Shown here one piece after another: positions 41,239 through 50,646 of a DNA stretch of 64,000 nt; positions within the stretch are counted from its first letter, which is position 1; every line of letters begins with the position of its first letter. A program made the position numbers and the translations under genes. The stretch covers positions 2,336,577 to 2,400,576 of the forward strand of contig OX638323.1 of the NCBI GenBank assembly GCA_951812715.1. The letters run 5' to 3'. Below the pieces are notes generated by a model that ran no database searches, was not told where the DNA came from, and saw nothing but the letters and a program-made list of their open reading frames with translations. The stretch is from an uncultured Pseudohongiella sp. (lineage in GTDB: Bacteria; Pseudomonadota; Gammaproteobacteria; Pseudomonadales; Pseudohongiellaceae).

Positions 41239-41244
41239 TTGCGC

Positions 41245-41375
41245 CGAAAAATTCCTTGCTGGAATTTTTCTCTATCGCAAAACATGAGCGTGGTTTTGTT
41301 TTACTCCGAATTCAACGGCTTACGCCATCGAACCCGGCGGCGCATCCTTGCGCCGCGGGGAAGCCTCGACTTCAG
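41245..41375 (+). repeat. two-hairpin intergenic element, copy C (upstream of tpiA)
   Basis: Begins 7 bases after the glmM stop and ends about 95 bases before tpiA, in tpiA's orientation. The GC-rich hairpin is strong here: CCCGGCGGCGCA (41334-41345 approximately), loop TCCT, TGCGCCGCGGGG, with one mismatch in 12. The AT-rich hairpin (CAAAAC.../GTTTTG) is weaker than in copy B. Best overall match to both other copies. Confidence 0.7.
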
Positions 41376-41468
41376 ATTTCGATTGCGCGGCGGCGGCGTC
41401 TCGGCTAGTATTGGCGCCCCGTTTTTCACGGTCCGCGGGCTGGATTCATGTCCCCGGAAGCATGGGAC

Positions 41469-42227
41469 ATGCGCCGCAAACTCGTCGTTGCCAACTGGAA
41501 GATGCATGGCTCCCGGTCACGAAACAGGCAATTGCTTGATGCCATCAAGCCAGCCCTGCAAAGTTTCGATGACCGGGTCGATATCGCCGTCTGCCCGGCG
41601 CACCTGCATCTGAGCGAGGTGATCAGCGAATTGGCCGGGAGCAATATCCGCCCTGGAGCGCAGAACTTGTTCGGATTGGCGGAAGGCGCGATGACCGGAG
41701 AGATATCCGCCTCCATGCTGATGGATTGCGGCGCCGAGTTCGTTATTGTCGGTCATTCCGAGCGCCGGGGTAAGCTTGGCGAAGCGGATGTTCAGGTGGC
41801 GGAAAAGTTCGCTGCCGCCAGCGAATCGGGGTTAACCCCGATACTGTGCGTCGGAGAAACGGGAGAGGAACGGGATGCCGGCAAAACCGAAGCGGTGGTG
41901 TCGCGCCAGCTTGACGCCGTGACCAACAGGGTCGGAATTAACCCCATGCGCGGCGCCGTGATCGCCTATGAGCCGGTTTGGGCCATCGGTAGCGGCACCC
42001 CCGCGACGCCGGCGCAGGCCCAGGCAATGCACGCCATGTTGCGGGGGCGTCTGGCGCGGCGGGACGGAGAGATTGCCGACGCTGTCCGCATCCTTTACGG
42101 TGGCAGTATGAATGCCGCCAATGCCGCGGAGCTGTTTGCCCAGCCGGACATCGATGGTGGTCTGGTCGGAGGCGCTTCGCTTAAAGCGGAAGAATTCATA
42201 ACCATCTGTGCCATTGCGAGTAGCTGA
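41469..42227 (+). CDS. tpiA: triose-phosphate isomerase
   Basis: Glycolysis/gluconeogenesis. 252 residues from the ATG at 41469 (MRRKLVVANWKMHGS). Catalytic Lys in ANWKMHG, His in VGHSERRG, Glu in AYEPVWAIGSG, phosphate loop YGGSMNAANA. The in-frame ATG at 41448 adds seven residues not seen in the family. Confidence 0.97.
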   Translation: MRRKLVVANWKMHGSRSRNRQLLDAIKPALQSFDDRVDIAVCPAHLHLSEVISELAGSNIRPGAQNLFGLAEGAMTGEISASMLMDCGAEFVIVGHSERRGKLGEADVQVAEKFAAASESGLTPILCVGETGEERDAGKTEAVVSRQLDAVTNRVGINPMRGAVIAYEPVWAIGSGTPATPAQAQAMHAMLRGRLARRDGEIADAVRILYGGSMNAANAAELFAQPDIDGGLVGGASLKAEEFITICAIASS

Positions 42228-42229
42228 TC

Positions 42230-42694
42230 ATGCAAACATTGATAGTCGTCCTTCACGTCGTCGTGGCCGTGGCCATTGTCGCCCTCGTGCTGCTGCAGCA
42301 AGGCAAGGGCGCGGATGCCGGCGCGTCATTCGGCTCCGGCGCTTCACAAACCGTATTCGGTTCGTCCGGCAGCGGCAGTTTCCTGGTGCGAGCAACCACG
42401 GTGGCCGCGGTTGTGTTTTACGCGACCAGCCTGATGCTGGCGATCTACGCCCGGGGCCAGTCGCAACTCGTCGATCCGTCCGGTCAGCCCATCGTCAACG
42501 AGGAATTGTTACAACAGTCCGTGCTCGAACAAACGACGGTGGGCGAATTGCCGCAGCTCGACGCCGGGGCGGATGCGCCGCCGGATGACGCCTTGCCGCT
42601 GCTGGATCTGATCCCGGCAAGCCCCGATGCGCTGCCGCTGGTCGAAGAACCGACCCAGGACGACGTGCCGGCAGTCCCGAGGACCGACAACTGA
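42230..42694 (+). CDS. secG: SecG, preprotein translocase subunit
   Basis: 154 residues. Two membrane helices (about 3-21 and 54-73) flank QQGKGADAGASFGSGASQTVFGSSGSG split over the conserved loop. The C-terminal half is a long acidic Pro/Leu tail, longer than in E. coli SecG (110 residues). Two bases after tpiA; tRNA-Leu follows. Confidence 0.93.
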   Translation: MQTLIVVLHVVVAVAIVALVLLQQGKGADAGASFGSGASQTVFGSSGSGSFLVRATTVAAVVFYATSLMLAIYARGQSQLVDPSGQPIVNEELLQQSVLEQTTVGELPQLDAGADAPPDDALPLLDLIPASPDALPLVEEPTQDDVPAVPRTDN

Positions 42695-42703
42695 GTTTCA
42701 AAT

Positions 42704-42789
42704 GCCGAAGTGGTGGAATTGGTAGACACGCTATCTTGAGGGGGTAGTGGCCCACGGCCGTGCCGGTTCAAGTCCGGCCTTCGGCACCA
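42704..42789 (+). tRNA. tRNA-Leu (GAG)
   Basis: Acceptor GCCGAAG (42704-42710) pairs with CTTCGGC (42779-42785); discriminator A and encoded CCA follow. The D-arm has GGAATTGGTAGACAC. Anticodon stem CTATC/GGTAG with loop TTGAGGG, anticodon GAG. A long variable arm (about TGGCCCACGGCCG region) and T-arm GGTTCAAGTCC are present. Position after secG is standard. Confidence 0.96.
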
Positions 42790-42807
42790 AACTCAAACAC
42801 ACACGGA

Positions 42808-43116
42808 TTACATGGATGGGCGCGCGGTATCCATGTAGAGTCTGTCTTCGATGCTGTCCAGCCGGGTTTCCACCCGCGCCAGTCTTTCGTTGGTGTTGGC
42901 GATTTCCGCGCGGACGGCCTTGAATTCTTCGGCCATCTCGGTCCGGATCGCCTGGTTATTCGCGGCCATCTCGGCGCGAATTGTGGTCAGGTCGGCGCGG
43001 ATTGAGGTTATGTCGGCGCGGATGGCCTGGCTGTCCCCGCCCAGGTACAGCGCGGTGATCAAGAACATTACCGCGACGAGCGCGTTATCCTTCAGAAGCG
43101 TGATAATGGTTTCCAT
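42808..43116 (-). CDS. small membrane-anchored coiled-coil protein
   Basis: 102 residues from the ATG at 43116 (AAGGA upstream). One membrane segment (about 12-27, ALVAVMFLITALYLGG), then a long coiled coil with a clear seven-residue repeat (SQAIRAD, ITSIRAD, LTTIRAE and on through VETRLDSIEDRL). I know no function. The repeat is also visible in the DNA as three 21-base tandem units at 42970-43032. Opposite strand to the surrounding housekeeping genes; part of the accessory insert. Confidence 0.7.
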   Translation of the reverse strand: METIITLLKDNALVAVMFLITALYLGGDSQAIRADITSIRADLTTIRAEMAANNQAIRTEMAEEFKAVRAEIANTNERLARVETRLDSIEDRLYMDTARPSM

Positions 43117-43479
43117 TTCGTGGTTCCTTGAACGTGGTGATCTCTCACGATTGCAGTCTAGACACAGTTTCCCGGAACAACCTAGAAATCGGTAAAAATA
43201 GTTCTGGGCGGGGGCGACGGTTCCGCGACCAGGGTGGGCGAAGCATGGGCAGGAACAAGGGTGGGTGTTCCATGGAAAGTCTATAAGGGCTTGCCAGAGG
43301 TACTCCAAGTTATCGAGAATAACGTCGACAGCGGTTAGATGGCCAAGAACATGGCTTCTTTCAGCGAGCGTGAAGATATCGTAAGAACGATCGACTATCT
43401 GGAAATAGACAACAAATAGATCCACTCTGAATCAGGGGCTCGGCAAACATTAAAAAAGCTGGTCAATGACGGAAAGCCA

Positions 43480-43605
43480 AAGCCGGGCGGGGTTCTCGCA
43501 GCCCTGCGTCGCTCGCCATTGGTCGGAGTTGATCTCGATCTTTCACGCCCTCAAGTCGAAGGACGAGGGTCGAACTTTGGCGAGTTATCTCCTGGATGTG
43601 AAAGA
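43480..43605 (+). pseudogene. remnant of a Phd/YefM antitoxin with the start of a PIN toxin
   Basis: One frame reads LRRSPLVGVDLDLSRPQ then VEGRGSNF (43504-43580), which matches the C-terminal tail typical of Phd/YefM antitoxins ('MRASPLVGxDLDLERDRS'). In another frame, right after it, ASYLLDV resembles the first residues of a PIN-domain toxin (xxYLLDTNV). Neither gene is complete and no antitoxin N-terminus is visible. I read it as debris of a type II toxin-antitoxin module. Confidence 0.4.
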
Positions 43606-43629
43606 GGTTGGGGGATCGGCGTCGATTCG

Positions 43630-43815
43630 TCAATCTCCGTTAGCTCGAAACTCAAAACTCTCCCCAATCTTACAGACACCTTTTTCGCGAAAGGCGGGGA
43701 TGTTCTGGCGGCGGGCGGCGTTGGTGACGGCAGGGGCGGAATAACCATGCCTGCGGGTATAGTCCACGAGCTTGACGATTGAATGTCCGCGCAAAAAAGT
43801 GACGCGCTTGTGCAC
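43630..43815 (-). CDS. short frame with a helix-turn-helix-like segment (possibly a remnant)
   Basis: 61 codons from a GTG at 43815. The stretch VKLVDYTRRHGYSAPAVTNA followed by ARRQNIPAFREKGVCKIG has the look of a small helix-turn-helix of the excisionase/MerR-like kind. No good ribosome site and no known family. It lies in the debris-rich insert, so it may not be functional. Confidence 0.3.
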   Translation of the reverse strand: MHKRVTFLRGHSIVKLVDYTRRHGYSAPAVTNAARRQNIPAFREKGVCKIGESFEFRANGD

Positions 43816-44027
43816 GGATTCTGGTAGCGCCAGCGCACACTAAAAATAAGGACTTTTCAGTACATGGAATCCCCAAGAGTTGACAAAAATTGATCCAAAC
43901 AAGCGTGTCTAGTGGCCGGCATCAACTAATCAGAGCGAATGCCAAGGCAAGTCAGCGTTGACGCAGGTTTTTCAACACAATCATAATCGCATCTCACGAA
44001 GGTCTATATGCAGGGGAGACTCAAACC

Positions 44028-44630
44028 ATGTCAAGCAAACGCATCGAAGAACTTCAGCAGCAGATTTTCAACTCGATACAGGAACTCGAAACCCTGCAGC
44101 GGAGCAATTCCGGCGATGAAGTCTCCAACTACGGCTTCGCCACCGAGACCGGCGAGACCACCTTGCTCGACCTGTTCGCCGGGCGGGACAAATTGCTGCT
44201 GATCCACAACATGGGACAGGGCTGCCGCTACTGCACCATGTGGGCGGACGGCCTGAACGGCATTCTTTCGCATCTCGAGTCGGCCATTTCCGTTGCCTTG
44301 GTGTCCAAGGACGCGCCCGAGTTGCAACGGCGCATGGCAAACTCCCGCGGCTGGCGCTTCCGCCTGGCCTCCCATGGCGGTGGCGATTACATCAAGGAGC
44401 AGACTGTAAGCGAGGGTAGCGAAAACTATCCGGGAGTCGTGACTTACAAGCGCGAAGGCGACAAGATCATTCGCCTTAACTCCAGCATTTTCGGCCCCGG
44501 CGATCTTTATTGTTCAACCTGGAATCTGCTCGCCATGGCAGGTATGGGTTTCGACGACTGGACTCCCCAGTATTCGTACTGGCAGCGGCCGCGGCAAATG
44601 GACGATGGCGGCAAGGATGTGCTGGGCTAA
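44028..44630 (+). CDS. DUF899-family thioredoxin-like protein
   Basis: 200 residues. MGQGCRYCTMWADGLNG contains a CxxC (C-R-Y-C) in a thioredoxin-like context, and ALVSKDAPELQRRMANSRGWRF and the C-terminal YSYWQRP fit DUF899. The family is thioredoxin-folded and of unknown role. AGGGGAG lies before the ATG. A single gene between the accessory debris and tRNA-fMet. Confidence 0.75.
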   Translation: MSSKRIEELQQQIFNSIQELETLQRSNSGDEVSNYGFATETGETTLLDLFAGRDKLLLIHNMGQGCRYCTMWADGLNGILSHLESAISVALVSKDAPELQRRMANSRGWRFRLASHGGGDYIKEQTVSEGSENYPGVVTYKREGDKIIRLNSSIFGPGDLYCSTWNLLAMAGMGFDDWTPQYSYWQRPRQMDDGGKDVLG

Positions 44631-44682
44631 GGCAGCCCGGCAAGTCACGAAGCCAGCCGGAGCCCGAAATTTCGTCGAATTA

Positions 44683-44711
44683 TTGACGCTCATCGGCCAA
44701 CTCCCTATACT
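44683..44711 (+). promoter_or_regulatory. promoter of the tRNA-fMet gene
   Basis: TTGACG (44683-44688), 17-base spacer, TATACT (44706-44711). The expected start near 44718 gives a short 5' leader before the tRNA at 44741. The best consensus promoter in the window. Confidence 0.75.
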
Positions 44712-44740
44712 TACCGGTTCTGACCAAGCTCGGTATTTGT

Positions 44741-44817
<77 letters not shown>

Positions 44818-44823
44818 AAAAAT

Positions 44824-44856
44824 AAAGCCGGTCCCATTGCTGGTGCCGGCTTTTTT
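44824..44856 (+). terminator. intrinsic terminator after tRNA-fMet
   Basis: AAAGCCGG (44824-44831) and CCGGCTTT (44846-44853) pair, followed by a run of six T ending at 44856. Seven bases after the tRNA CCA. Confidence 0.8.
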
Positions 44857-44857
44857 C

Positions 44858-45395
44858 TTGCCAGCGCCTGGATTCGTGTAACCATTCCCGGGCGCAGGCC
44901 TCTCGGATAGGCTCATTCCCAATGTCGAGCTGAATCTCCCGGTTCTGCCGGTCAGGCTGTCTGTGTCAACGCCGGCAACCATCTGGCCGCCACGACGATA
45001 AATGCCGCTACCTTGCTCGTTAACCACTCGCTTTCCCGCGACTTGCGGCCAAAACCCCGTCGACGTTGGCGGCGCCGACATTCCTGCCGAAGCTGGTAGC
45101 CGTAATCATTGCGATACCGGGGCCGGCAGTTGAAGCGTACCTGGCCGTCGTTATTGGACTACGACCCCGCTGCGCCTGCTGCTTCACTACGCCAGCTCGG
45201 CGCGGCGCCAGTAGTTCCACGGCGTCGATATCGCCACGATACGCCTCGAACCCGAGCAAGCGGCATAGTCCGCAAGCATATCGACAGCGCCCACGGCCAA
45301 GTTTTCGACCGAACTACTGTCATATCAGGGTTCTTTTCGGTACAATTCCCGGTTTTACGGACGCGGGCTCCCTCCAGATCGGATAGTAACGCGCT
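44858..45395. other. gap with no recognisable gene
   Basis: About 540 bases between the tRNA-fMet terminator and the rimP leader. Several short frames exist on both strands, but none has a ribosome site or a recognisable motif. TACAAT near 45344 could be a -10 for the rimP transcript; I see no matching -35. Confidence 0.35.
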
Positions 45396-45443
45396 CATTT
45401 TGGAGAGATATGTGTAGATGGCTCCTTTAGCAGGTTGACTATA

Positions 45444-45512
45444 CCTTGCGCTGTTCGCAAAGGAGTGAACAGCCACAAGGATTCCAGGAAGTGGGCCGCT
45501 GGCCCATTTTTT
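45444..45512 (+). terminator. rimP leader: stable hairpin followed by a premature terminator
   Basis: Hairpin 1: CCTTG-C-GCTGTTC (45444-45456) pairs with GAACAGC-CA-CAAGG (45467-45480). Then a compact terminator: TGGGCC (45492-45497), loop GCT, GGCCCA (45501-45506), six T (45507-45512). It lies 70 bases before rimP, so it would stop transcripts before the operon unless read through. Premature terminators ahead of rimP are known in gammaproteobacteria, and NusA, the next gene, is itself a termination factor, which suggests autoregulation (inference). Confidence 0.7.
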
Positions 45513-45582
45513 GTGTCTGGAGAAATGGTCAAGCTTGCGCAGTAATGGCGCTGAATTCTGGAGCGGGCGAGGGGAAACGCAA

Positions 45583-46098
45583 TTGAACCAGAGCGATGTG
45601 CGGATAGGCAAGGCAATCGCGCCGACGATCGAAGCGCTGGGCCTGGAATTATGGGGTCTTAAACAATTGCGCCATGGTCGACGCGTCACGTTGCGCATTT
45701 ATATCGATTGCATGTCGGGAGTAACGATCGACGATTGCGAGAAAGTGAGCAGGCAGGTGAGCGCGATTCTGGACGTGCAAGATCCGATTCAAGGGGAGTA
45801 CACGCTGGAAGTCTCGTCTCCGGGAATCGACCGTCCGCTGTTCACCTTGCCGCAATTCGAGCGCTATCTCGGACACGAGGTGGACTTGCGCTTGCGGGTT
45901 CCTGTCGATGGGCAACGCAGGTTCAGGGGAACGATTGAAAAGGTTATGGCGGACAAGGTGATTTTACTGGTGGAAGGCAATGCGTTCGAAATGCGACACG
46001 TCGACATTGAGCGAGCCGAGCTGGCGCCGCCGGCGGCAGATGCCGCGTTGCCCCGCGCCGGCAAGCGACGGGGTTCGAAGCGAGTGAAAAAGAAATGA
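45583..46098 (+). CDS. rimP: ribosome maturation factor RimP
   Basis: 30S maturation factor. About 171 residues from TTG at 45583 (GAGGGG eight bases upstream): LNQSDVRIGKAIAPTIEALGLELWG is split at the usual N-terminus. GVTIDDCEKVSRQVSAILD, YTLEVSSPGIDRPL and FRGTIEKV are family signatures. The C-terminus is basic ([12 protein letters not shown]). Overlaps the nusA start. Confidence 0.93.
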   Translation: MNQSDVRIGKAIAPTIEALGLELWGLKQLRHGRRVTLRIYIDCMSGVTIDDCEKVSRQVSAILDVQDPIQGEYTLEVSSPGIDRPLFTLPQFERYLGHEVDLRLRVPVDGQRRFRGTIEKVMADKVILLVEGNAFEMRHVDIERAELAPPAADAALPRAGKRRGSKRVKKK

Positions 46099-47588
46099 TG
46101 AACAGCAAAGAAATTCTGATGGTCGCCGACGCCGTGTCCAATGAGAAGGGACTCGACAAGAGTGTCATTTTCGAGGCTATCGAATCCGCCTTGGCCACGG
46201 CCACCCGCAAATTCCATGATCGGGACAACATCGACTGCCGGGTGTCCGTCGATCAAAAGACCGGCGAATACGAGACTTATCGAGTCTGGACCGTTGTCGA
46301 CGAAGAGGATGAAGAATTCGAGGAAGGCCCTCACCTGACTCCGGCCCAGGCGAAGGACAAGAATTCCGCGCTGGAACTCGGCGATAGCTGGGAAGTCATG
46401 ATCGACAATGTGGAATTTGGCCGCATAGCGGCGCAGACCGCGAAGCAGGTAATCGTACAGAAGGTGCGCGAGGCGGAGCGCGAAATTGTTATCGCGGAAT
46501 ACAAGGGCCGGGTCGGCGAATTGGTCAACGGCACGGTCAAGAAGGTCACTCGGGACGCCGTCATCGTTGACCTCGGCGGCAATGCCGAAGCTTGCCTGCC
46601 GCGGGAAGAAATGATTCCCCGCGAGAGTTTCCGGATGGGCGACCGACTGCGGGCGCTGCTGGTGGATGTGCGTTCGGAACAGCGCGGCCCGCAACTGTTT
46701 TTGAGCCGCACTTCGCCGGAGATGCTCATGGCCCTGTTCAAGATTGAAGTGCCGGAGATATCCGAACAGGTCATCGAGATCCGCGCCGCGGCGCGTGATC
46801 CCGGGTCGAGGGCGAAAATCGTGGTCAGCACCAATGATGGACGCATTGATCCGGTAGGCGCCTGCGTCGGTATGCGGGGTTCGCGGGTACAGGTCGTATC
46901 CAACGAACTTGCCAGCGAGCGTATCGACATTATTCCCTGGGACGACAACCCGGCGCAGTTGGTGATCAACTCGATGGCGCCGGCCGAGGTGGCTTCCATC
47001 ATCGTGGATGAAGACAGGCACACCATGGATATCGCGGTGGAAGAGGAAAACCTGGCCCAGGCTATTGGGCGCAACGGTCAGAATGTGCGTTTGTCGGGTG
47101 AATTGACCGGCTGGAATGTCAATGTGATGAGCGTCGAGGACGCCGCCATCAAACAGCAACAGGAATCGAGCACCTTGATCGACCTGTTCACGCAATCGAT
47201 GGAAGTAGATGAGGAATTGGCGGAAGTCCTGGTGCAGGAAGGCTTTACCTCGCTGGAAGAAATAGCCTATGTGCCGCTGGAGGAAATTCTGGCGATCGAC
47301 GGATTCGACGAAGACATCGCCAGTGAATTGCGCAATCGCGCCAAGGATGCGCTGGTTACGAGGGCGATTGCCTCCCAGGAAGATTTGTCCGCGGCAAACG
47401 TTGCGGAGGATCTGCTGACCATGGAGGGCATGGACGATCAACTGGCGCTGCAACTGGCAAGAAAAGGCATTTTGAACATGGAGGAACTGGCTGAACAGTC
47501 CATAGACGAGTTGATCGACATCGAAGGTCTGGACGAAAAGAGAGCCGGCGAGTTGATCATGACGGCGCGGGCGCCCTGGTTTGCCTAG
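46095..47588 (+). CDS. nusA: transcription termination/antitermination factor NusA
   Basis: 497 residues. N-terminal RNAP-binding domain ([22 protein letters not shown] in two pieces), S1 domain ([20 protein letters not shown]), KH1/KH2 domains ([38 protein letters not shown]), then two acidic C-terminal repeats ([18 protein letters not shown] and [16 protein letters not shown]) as in gammaproteobacteria. The ATG at 46095 overlaps the rimP stop. Confidence 0.96.
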   Translation: MMNSKEILMVADAVSNEKGLDKSVIFEAIESALATATRKFHDRDNIDCRVSVDQKTGEYETYRVWTVVDEEDEEFEEGPHLTPAQAKDKNSALELGDSWEVMIDNVEFGRIAAQTAKQVIVQKVREAEREIVIAEYKGRVGELVNGTVKKVTRDAVIVDLGGNAEACLPREEMIPRESFRMGDRLRALLVDVRSEQRGPQLFLSRTSPEMLMALFKIEVPEISEQVIEIRAAARDPGSRAKIVVSTNDGRIDPVGACVGMRGSRVQVVSNELASERIDIIPWDDNPAQLVINSMAPAEVASIIVDEDRHTMDIAVEEENLAQAIGRNGQNVRLSGELTGWNVNVMSVEDAAIKQQQESSTLIDLFTQSMEVDEELAEVLVQEGFTSLEEIAYVPLEEILAIDGFDEDIASELRNRAKDALVTRAIASQEDLSAANVAEDLLTMEGMDDQLALQLARKGILNMEELAEQSIDELIDIEGLDEKRAGELIMTARAPWFA

Positions 47589-47623
47589 GGCGGCGTGAGG
47601 CTGGAGTCAACTGGAGCAATTGC

Positions 47624-50176
47624 ATGGCAGACGTAAGTATTCGTGAATTCGCCGGCGCGGTAGGCGTATCGGTAGAGAAACTGCTATCCCAGATAAAGGA
47701 AGCCGGTCTGCCTCATACAGATGCGGATCATCTGATTTCCAACGCCGACAAGACCAAACTGCTGGTATTTTTGCGCAAGGGTCATGGCAGCGAAGAAGAA
47801 GCCGCCCCACGCAAGATCACGCTCAAGCGCAAGACACTCGGCACTCTGCGAACGGCGGGTTCTCACGGACGCGGCAAGACGGTAAATGTCGAAGTGCGGC
47901 GCAAGCGCACCTATGTAAAGCGCAGCGCGATCGATCGAGATCCCGCCCAGGCCGAAGACGCAACGGCCGCGGAAGCCGAAGAATTCAAGTCGGCGCGGGA
48001 AACGGAAACCGCGCAAGCCAGGGAGACGGTGCAGGAGCCCAAACCGGAAGAGAAAAAGGAAGCAGCGGAAGCGGCTGCCGGCGCGGTAGAGAAGCAAGAG
48101 CCCGTGCCGGAAGCGGCGCCGGCCGAACCCGTGCCGGTTGAAACCCCACCGCCGGATGCCGATGCCGGCCGAGGCGCGAAGGCGCCCGCCAAACGCCGCG
48201 CCCGAGGCAAACCCGGAATCGCGGATCCGGTCGAGAAACGAAAACCACATTCGCGGACCAAGGCGCCGGCCCAGAAGCGCAAGAAAACCATACATGTAAA
48301 CGACGATTTCGTGCTGGAAGGCGGAGATATCGACGATATCGGCCGGGGCCGCCGAATGGGCCGCAAGGCCAAGTCGCGCATGTCCTCCCAACACGCATTC
48401 GAGAAGCCGACTGAGTTCATCTCAAGGGAAATTACCATCGGCGAGGCCAATACCGTTGCCCAACTCGCCCAGATGATGTCCGTAAAGTCCGCCGAGATCA
48501 TCAAGATTCTTCTGAATATGGGCGTCATGGCAACCATTAACCACAGTCTGGACCAGGATACATCCACCTTGGTGATTGAAGAGCTCGGCCATCGCGCCAG
48601 GTTCGTTTCGGAGGACAGCATCGAAGAACAATTGGCTGAATCCATCGCCCTGGAGCGAGGCAAGATCGAACAACCAAGAGCGCCGGTGGTTACCGTCATG
48701 GGACATGTCGACCATGGCAAGACATCGCTGCTCGACTATATCCGCAACGCTTCCGTGGCCAGTCACGAAGCCGGCGGCATCACCCAGCATATCGGCGCCT
48801 ACCATGTGGAAACCGATGCCGGCATGATCTGTTTTCTCGACACGCCGGGCCATGCCGCGTTTACCGCCATGCGCTCCCGCGGCGCCAGGGCCACCGATGT
48901 CATCGTGCTGGTGGTGGCGGCGGATGACGGCGTCAAACCCCAGACCGAAGAAGCGGTGCAACACGCCAGGGCTGCGGAAGTGCCGCTGGTAGTGGCGATC
49001 AACAAGATTGACAAGGAAGGCATCGATATTGAGCGGGTCAAGAGTGAACTCGCGGCGCTGGAGGTAATTCCGGAGGACTGGGGCGGCGACACCCAGTTTG
49101 TGCCTGTCTCCGCCCACACCGGCGAAGGTGTCGACCAGCTTCTCGAAGCGATACTGCTGCAAGCGGAATTGCTGGATATCAAGGCCTACGCCGATGTTCC
49201 CGGTCAGGGCGTGGTAATTGAATCCCGGCTCGACAAGGGGCGTGGACCTGTCGCCACGGTGCTGGTGAAAAACGGGATTCTCAATGCCGGCGATGTGGTG
49301 CTGGCTGGCCTTGAGTTCGGCAAGGTGCGCGCGCTTATGGACGAGCTTGGCAAGAGCGTGAGTTCCGCCGGCCCGTCAATACCGGCGGAAATTCTCGGTT
49401 TGAACGGCGTGCCCGACGCCGGGGATGAATTCGTCGTGGTTCGCGACGAACGCAAGGCGCGCGAAGTCGCCGAATTTCGCCGCACCCGGTACAAGGAAAG
49501 TTTGCAGGCCCGGCAGCAGGCCAGCCTGGAGAGCATGCTGGTGGATATGGGCAAGGATAGCATCAAGGTTTTCAATATCGTTCTCAAGGCTGATGTGCGC
49601 GGATCGCTGGAGGCCATCAACGGCGCTCTGACCGGCCTGAATACCGATGAAGTCAAGGTGGATATCGTATCTTCAGGGGTCGGAGGCATCACCGAAACCG
49701 ATGCTCACCTCGCCGCCACCTCCAATGCCATGATCATCGGATTTAATGTTCGCGCCAGCAAGGCGGCGCGCGACATTATCGAGAACGAAACGGTGCAGTT
49801 GCGTTACTACAACGTAATCTATGAGGTGATCGACGATGCCAGGACGGTCATGAGCGGCATGCTGGCGCCGGAGTTGCGTGAAGAAATCGTCGGCGTGGCC
49901 GAAGTGCGCGATGTATTCAACTCACCCAAATTTGGACAGATTGCCGGCAGCATGGTAGTGGAGGGAACGGTCTACCGCAGCAAGCCCATCCGCGTGTTGC
50001 GCGACAATGTAGTGATTTACGAAGGGGAACTGGAATCCCTGCGCCGCTTCAAGGACGACACCAGCGAGGTTCGGCATGGCATGGAGTGCGGTATCGGCGT
50101 GCGCAACTACAAGGATGTGCAAGTAGGCGACAAGATCGAAGTATATGAGACCACCGAAGTGACGCGAACTCTGTAA
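47624..50176 (+). CDS. infB: translation initiation factor IF-2
   Basis: 850 residues. N-terminal IF2N helix-bundle ([20 protein letters not shown]), long Glu/Ala/Lys-rich linker, second IF2N ([20 protein letters not shown]), GTPase domain with [21 protein letters not shown] and NKIDKE, then domains II-IV. Brings fMet-tRNA to the 30S subunit; its tRNA gene leads this operon. GGAGC lies upstream of the ATG. Confidence 0.97.
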   Translation: MADVSIREFAGAVGVSVEKLLSQIKEAGLPHTDADHLISNADKTKLLVFLRKGHGSEEEAAPRKITLKRKTLGTLRTAGSHGRGKTVNVEVRRKRTYVKRSAIDRDPAQAEDATAAEAEEFKSARETETAQARETVQEPKPEEKKEAAEAAAGAVEKQEPVPEAAPAEPVPVETPPPDADAGRGAKAPAKRRARGKPGIADPVEKRKPHSRTKAPAQKRKKTIHVNDDFVLEGGDIDDIGRGRRMGRKAKSRMSSQHAFEKPTEFISREITIGEANTVAQLAQMMSVKSAEIIKILLNMGVMATINHSLDQDTSTLVIEELGHRARFVSEDSIEEQLAESIALERGKIEQPRAPVVTVMGHVDHGKTSLLDYIRNASVASHEAGGITQHIGAYHVETDAGMICFLDTPGHAAFTAMRSRGARATDVIVLVVAADDGVKPQTEEAVQHARAAEVPLVVAINKIDKEGIDIERVKSELAALEVIPEDWGGDTQFVPVSAHTGEGVDQLLEAILLQAELLDIKAYADVPGQGVVIESRLDKGRGPVATVLVKNGILNAGDVVLAGLEFGKVRALMDELGKSVSSAGPSIPAEILGLNGVPDAGDEFVVVRDERKAREVAEFRRTRYKESLQARQQASLESMLVDMGKDSIKVFNIVLKADVRGSLEAINGALTGLNTDEVKVDIVSSGVGGITETDAHLAATSNAMIIGFNVRASKAARDIIENETVQLRYYNVIYEVIDDARTVMSGMLAPELREEIVGVAEVRDVFNSPKFGQIAGSMVVEGTVYRSKPIRVLRDNVVIYEGELESLRRFKDDTSEVRHGMECGIGVRNYKDVQVGDKIEVYETTEVTRTL

Positions 50177-50224
50177 CGGCTTACGTGACGGTTTATCCGG
50201 GCTTGGCCGTCCGGGATGTATAGC

Positions 50225-50617
50225 ATGATGGAGAACAATTCCCGCGCCCAGAGAGTCGCGGATCAGATTCAGCGAGATCTCGCCTCGCTGATTCAGTTCG
50301 AAATGAATGATCCGCGCATCGGCCTGGTCTCGGTGACAGGCGTGGAAGTAACCCCGGATCTGGCCTATGCCAAGATTTTCGTGACTTCGCTGGGCGGCGG
50401 CAATGTCGAGCAGCAGTCATCCGAAGCTGCCGGTAGGGAAAGTACGGCGGCATTGAACGGCGCCGCCGGCTATTTGCGAAGCCTGCTGGCCCGGCGCCTG
50501 CAGACGCGCATTGCGCCGAAGCTGAGTTTTCATTACGACGCCAGCGTGGAGCGGGGCCGCAAGCTGGACGACCTGATCGACAGCGCGTTGGCGTCGGATC
50601 GGGAACGGCATTCGTGA
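50225..50617 (+). CDS. rbfA: ribosome-binding factor A
   Basis: About 130 residues: SRAQRVADQIQRDLASLIQF, DPRIGLVSVTGVEVTPDLAYAKIF, LRSLLARRLQTRIAPKLSFHYD. Binds the 16S 5' helix during 30S maturation. Start at 50225 chosen for GGGA spacing; an ATG at 50216 is in frame. Confidence 0.95.
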   Translation: MMENNSRAQRVADQIQRDLASLIQFEMNDPRIGLVSVTGVEVTPDLAYAKIFVTSLGGGNVEQQSSEAAGRESTAALNGAAGYLRSLLARRLQTRIAPKLSFHYDASVERGRKLDDLIDSALASDRERHS

Positions 50618-50646
50618 TTGTCCCCGAAATGCCGAAGGAAGGCTGA

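Larger units (their letters stand above)
43117..44027. other. accessory stretch with no intact gene
   Basis: About 900 bases between the coiled-coil gene and the DUF899 gene. Besides the two remnants above, a plus-strand frame around 43268-43325 reads VPWKVYKGLPEVLQVIENN, which hints at the end of a HepT/DUF86-like protein, but nothing complete. The base composition is lower in G/C than the flanking operons. No insertion-sequence ends were found. Confidence 0.35.

Noticed and set aside
43551..43838. 95-codon minus-strand frame in the accessory insert
   Set aside because: Pro/Ser-rich with no ribosome site; overlaps the HTH-like frame, which looks more protein-like.
43880..43912. Promoter before the DUF899 gene (TTGACA at 43880)
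   Set aside because: The -35 is perfect, but no acceptable -10 lies 15-19 bases downstream.
45864..47453. 529-codon minus-strand frame opposite nusA
   Set aside because: Shadow of rimP/nusA; His/Arg-rich with no family resemblance.
50178..50200. AACGGCTTACG match to the two-hairpin element after infB
   Set aside because: Only 11 bases are shared; neither hairpin is present, so it is treated as chance.
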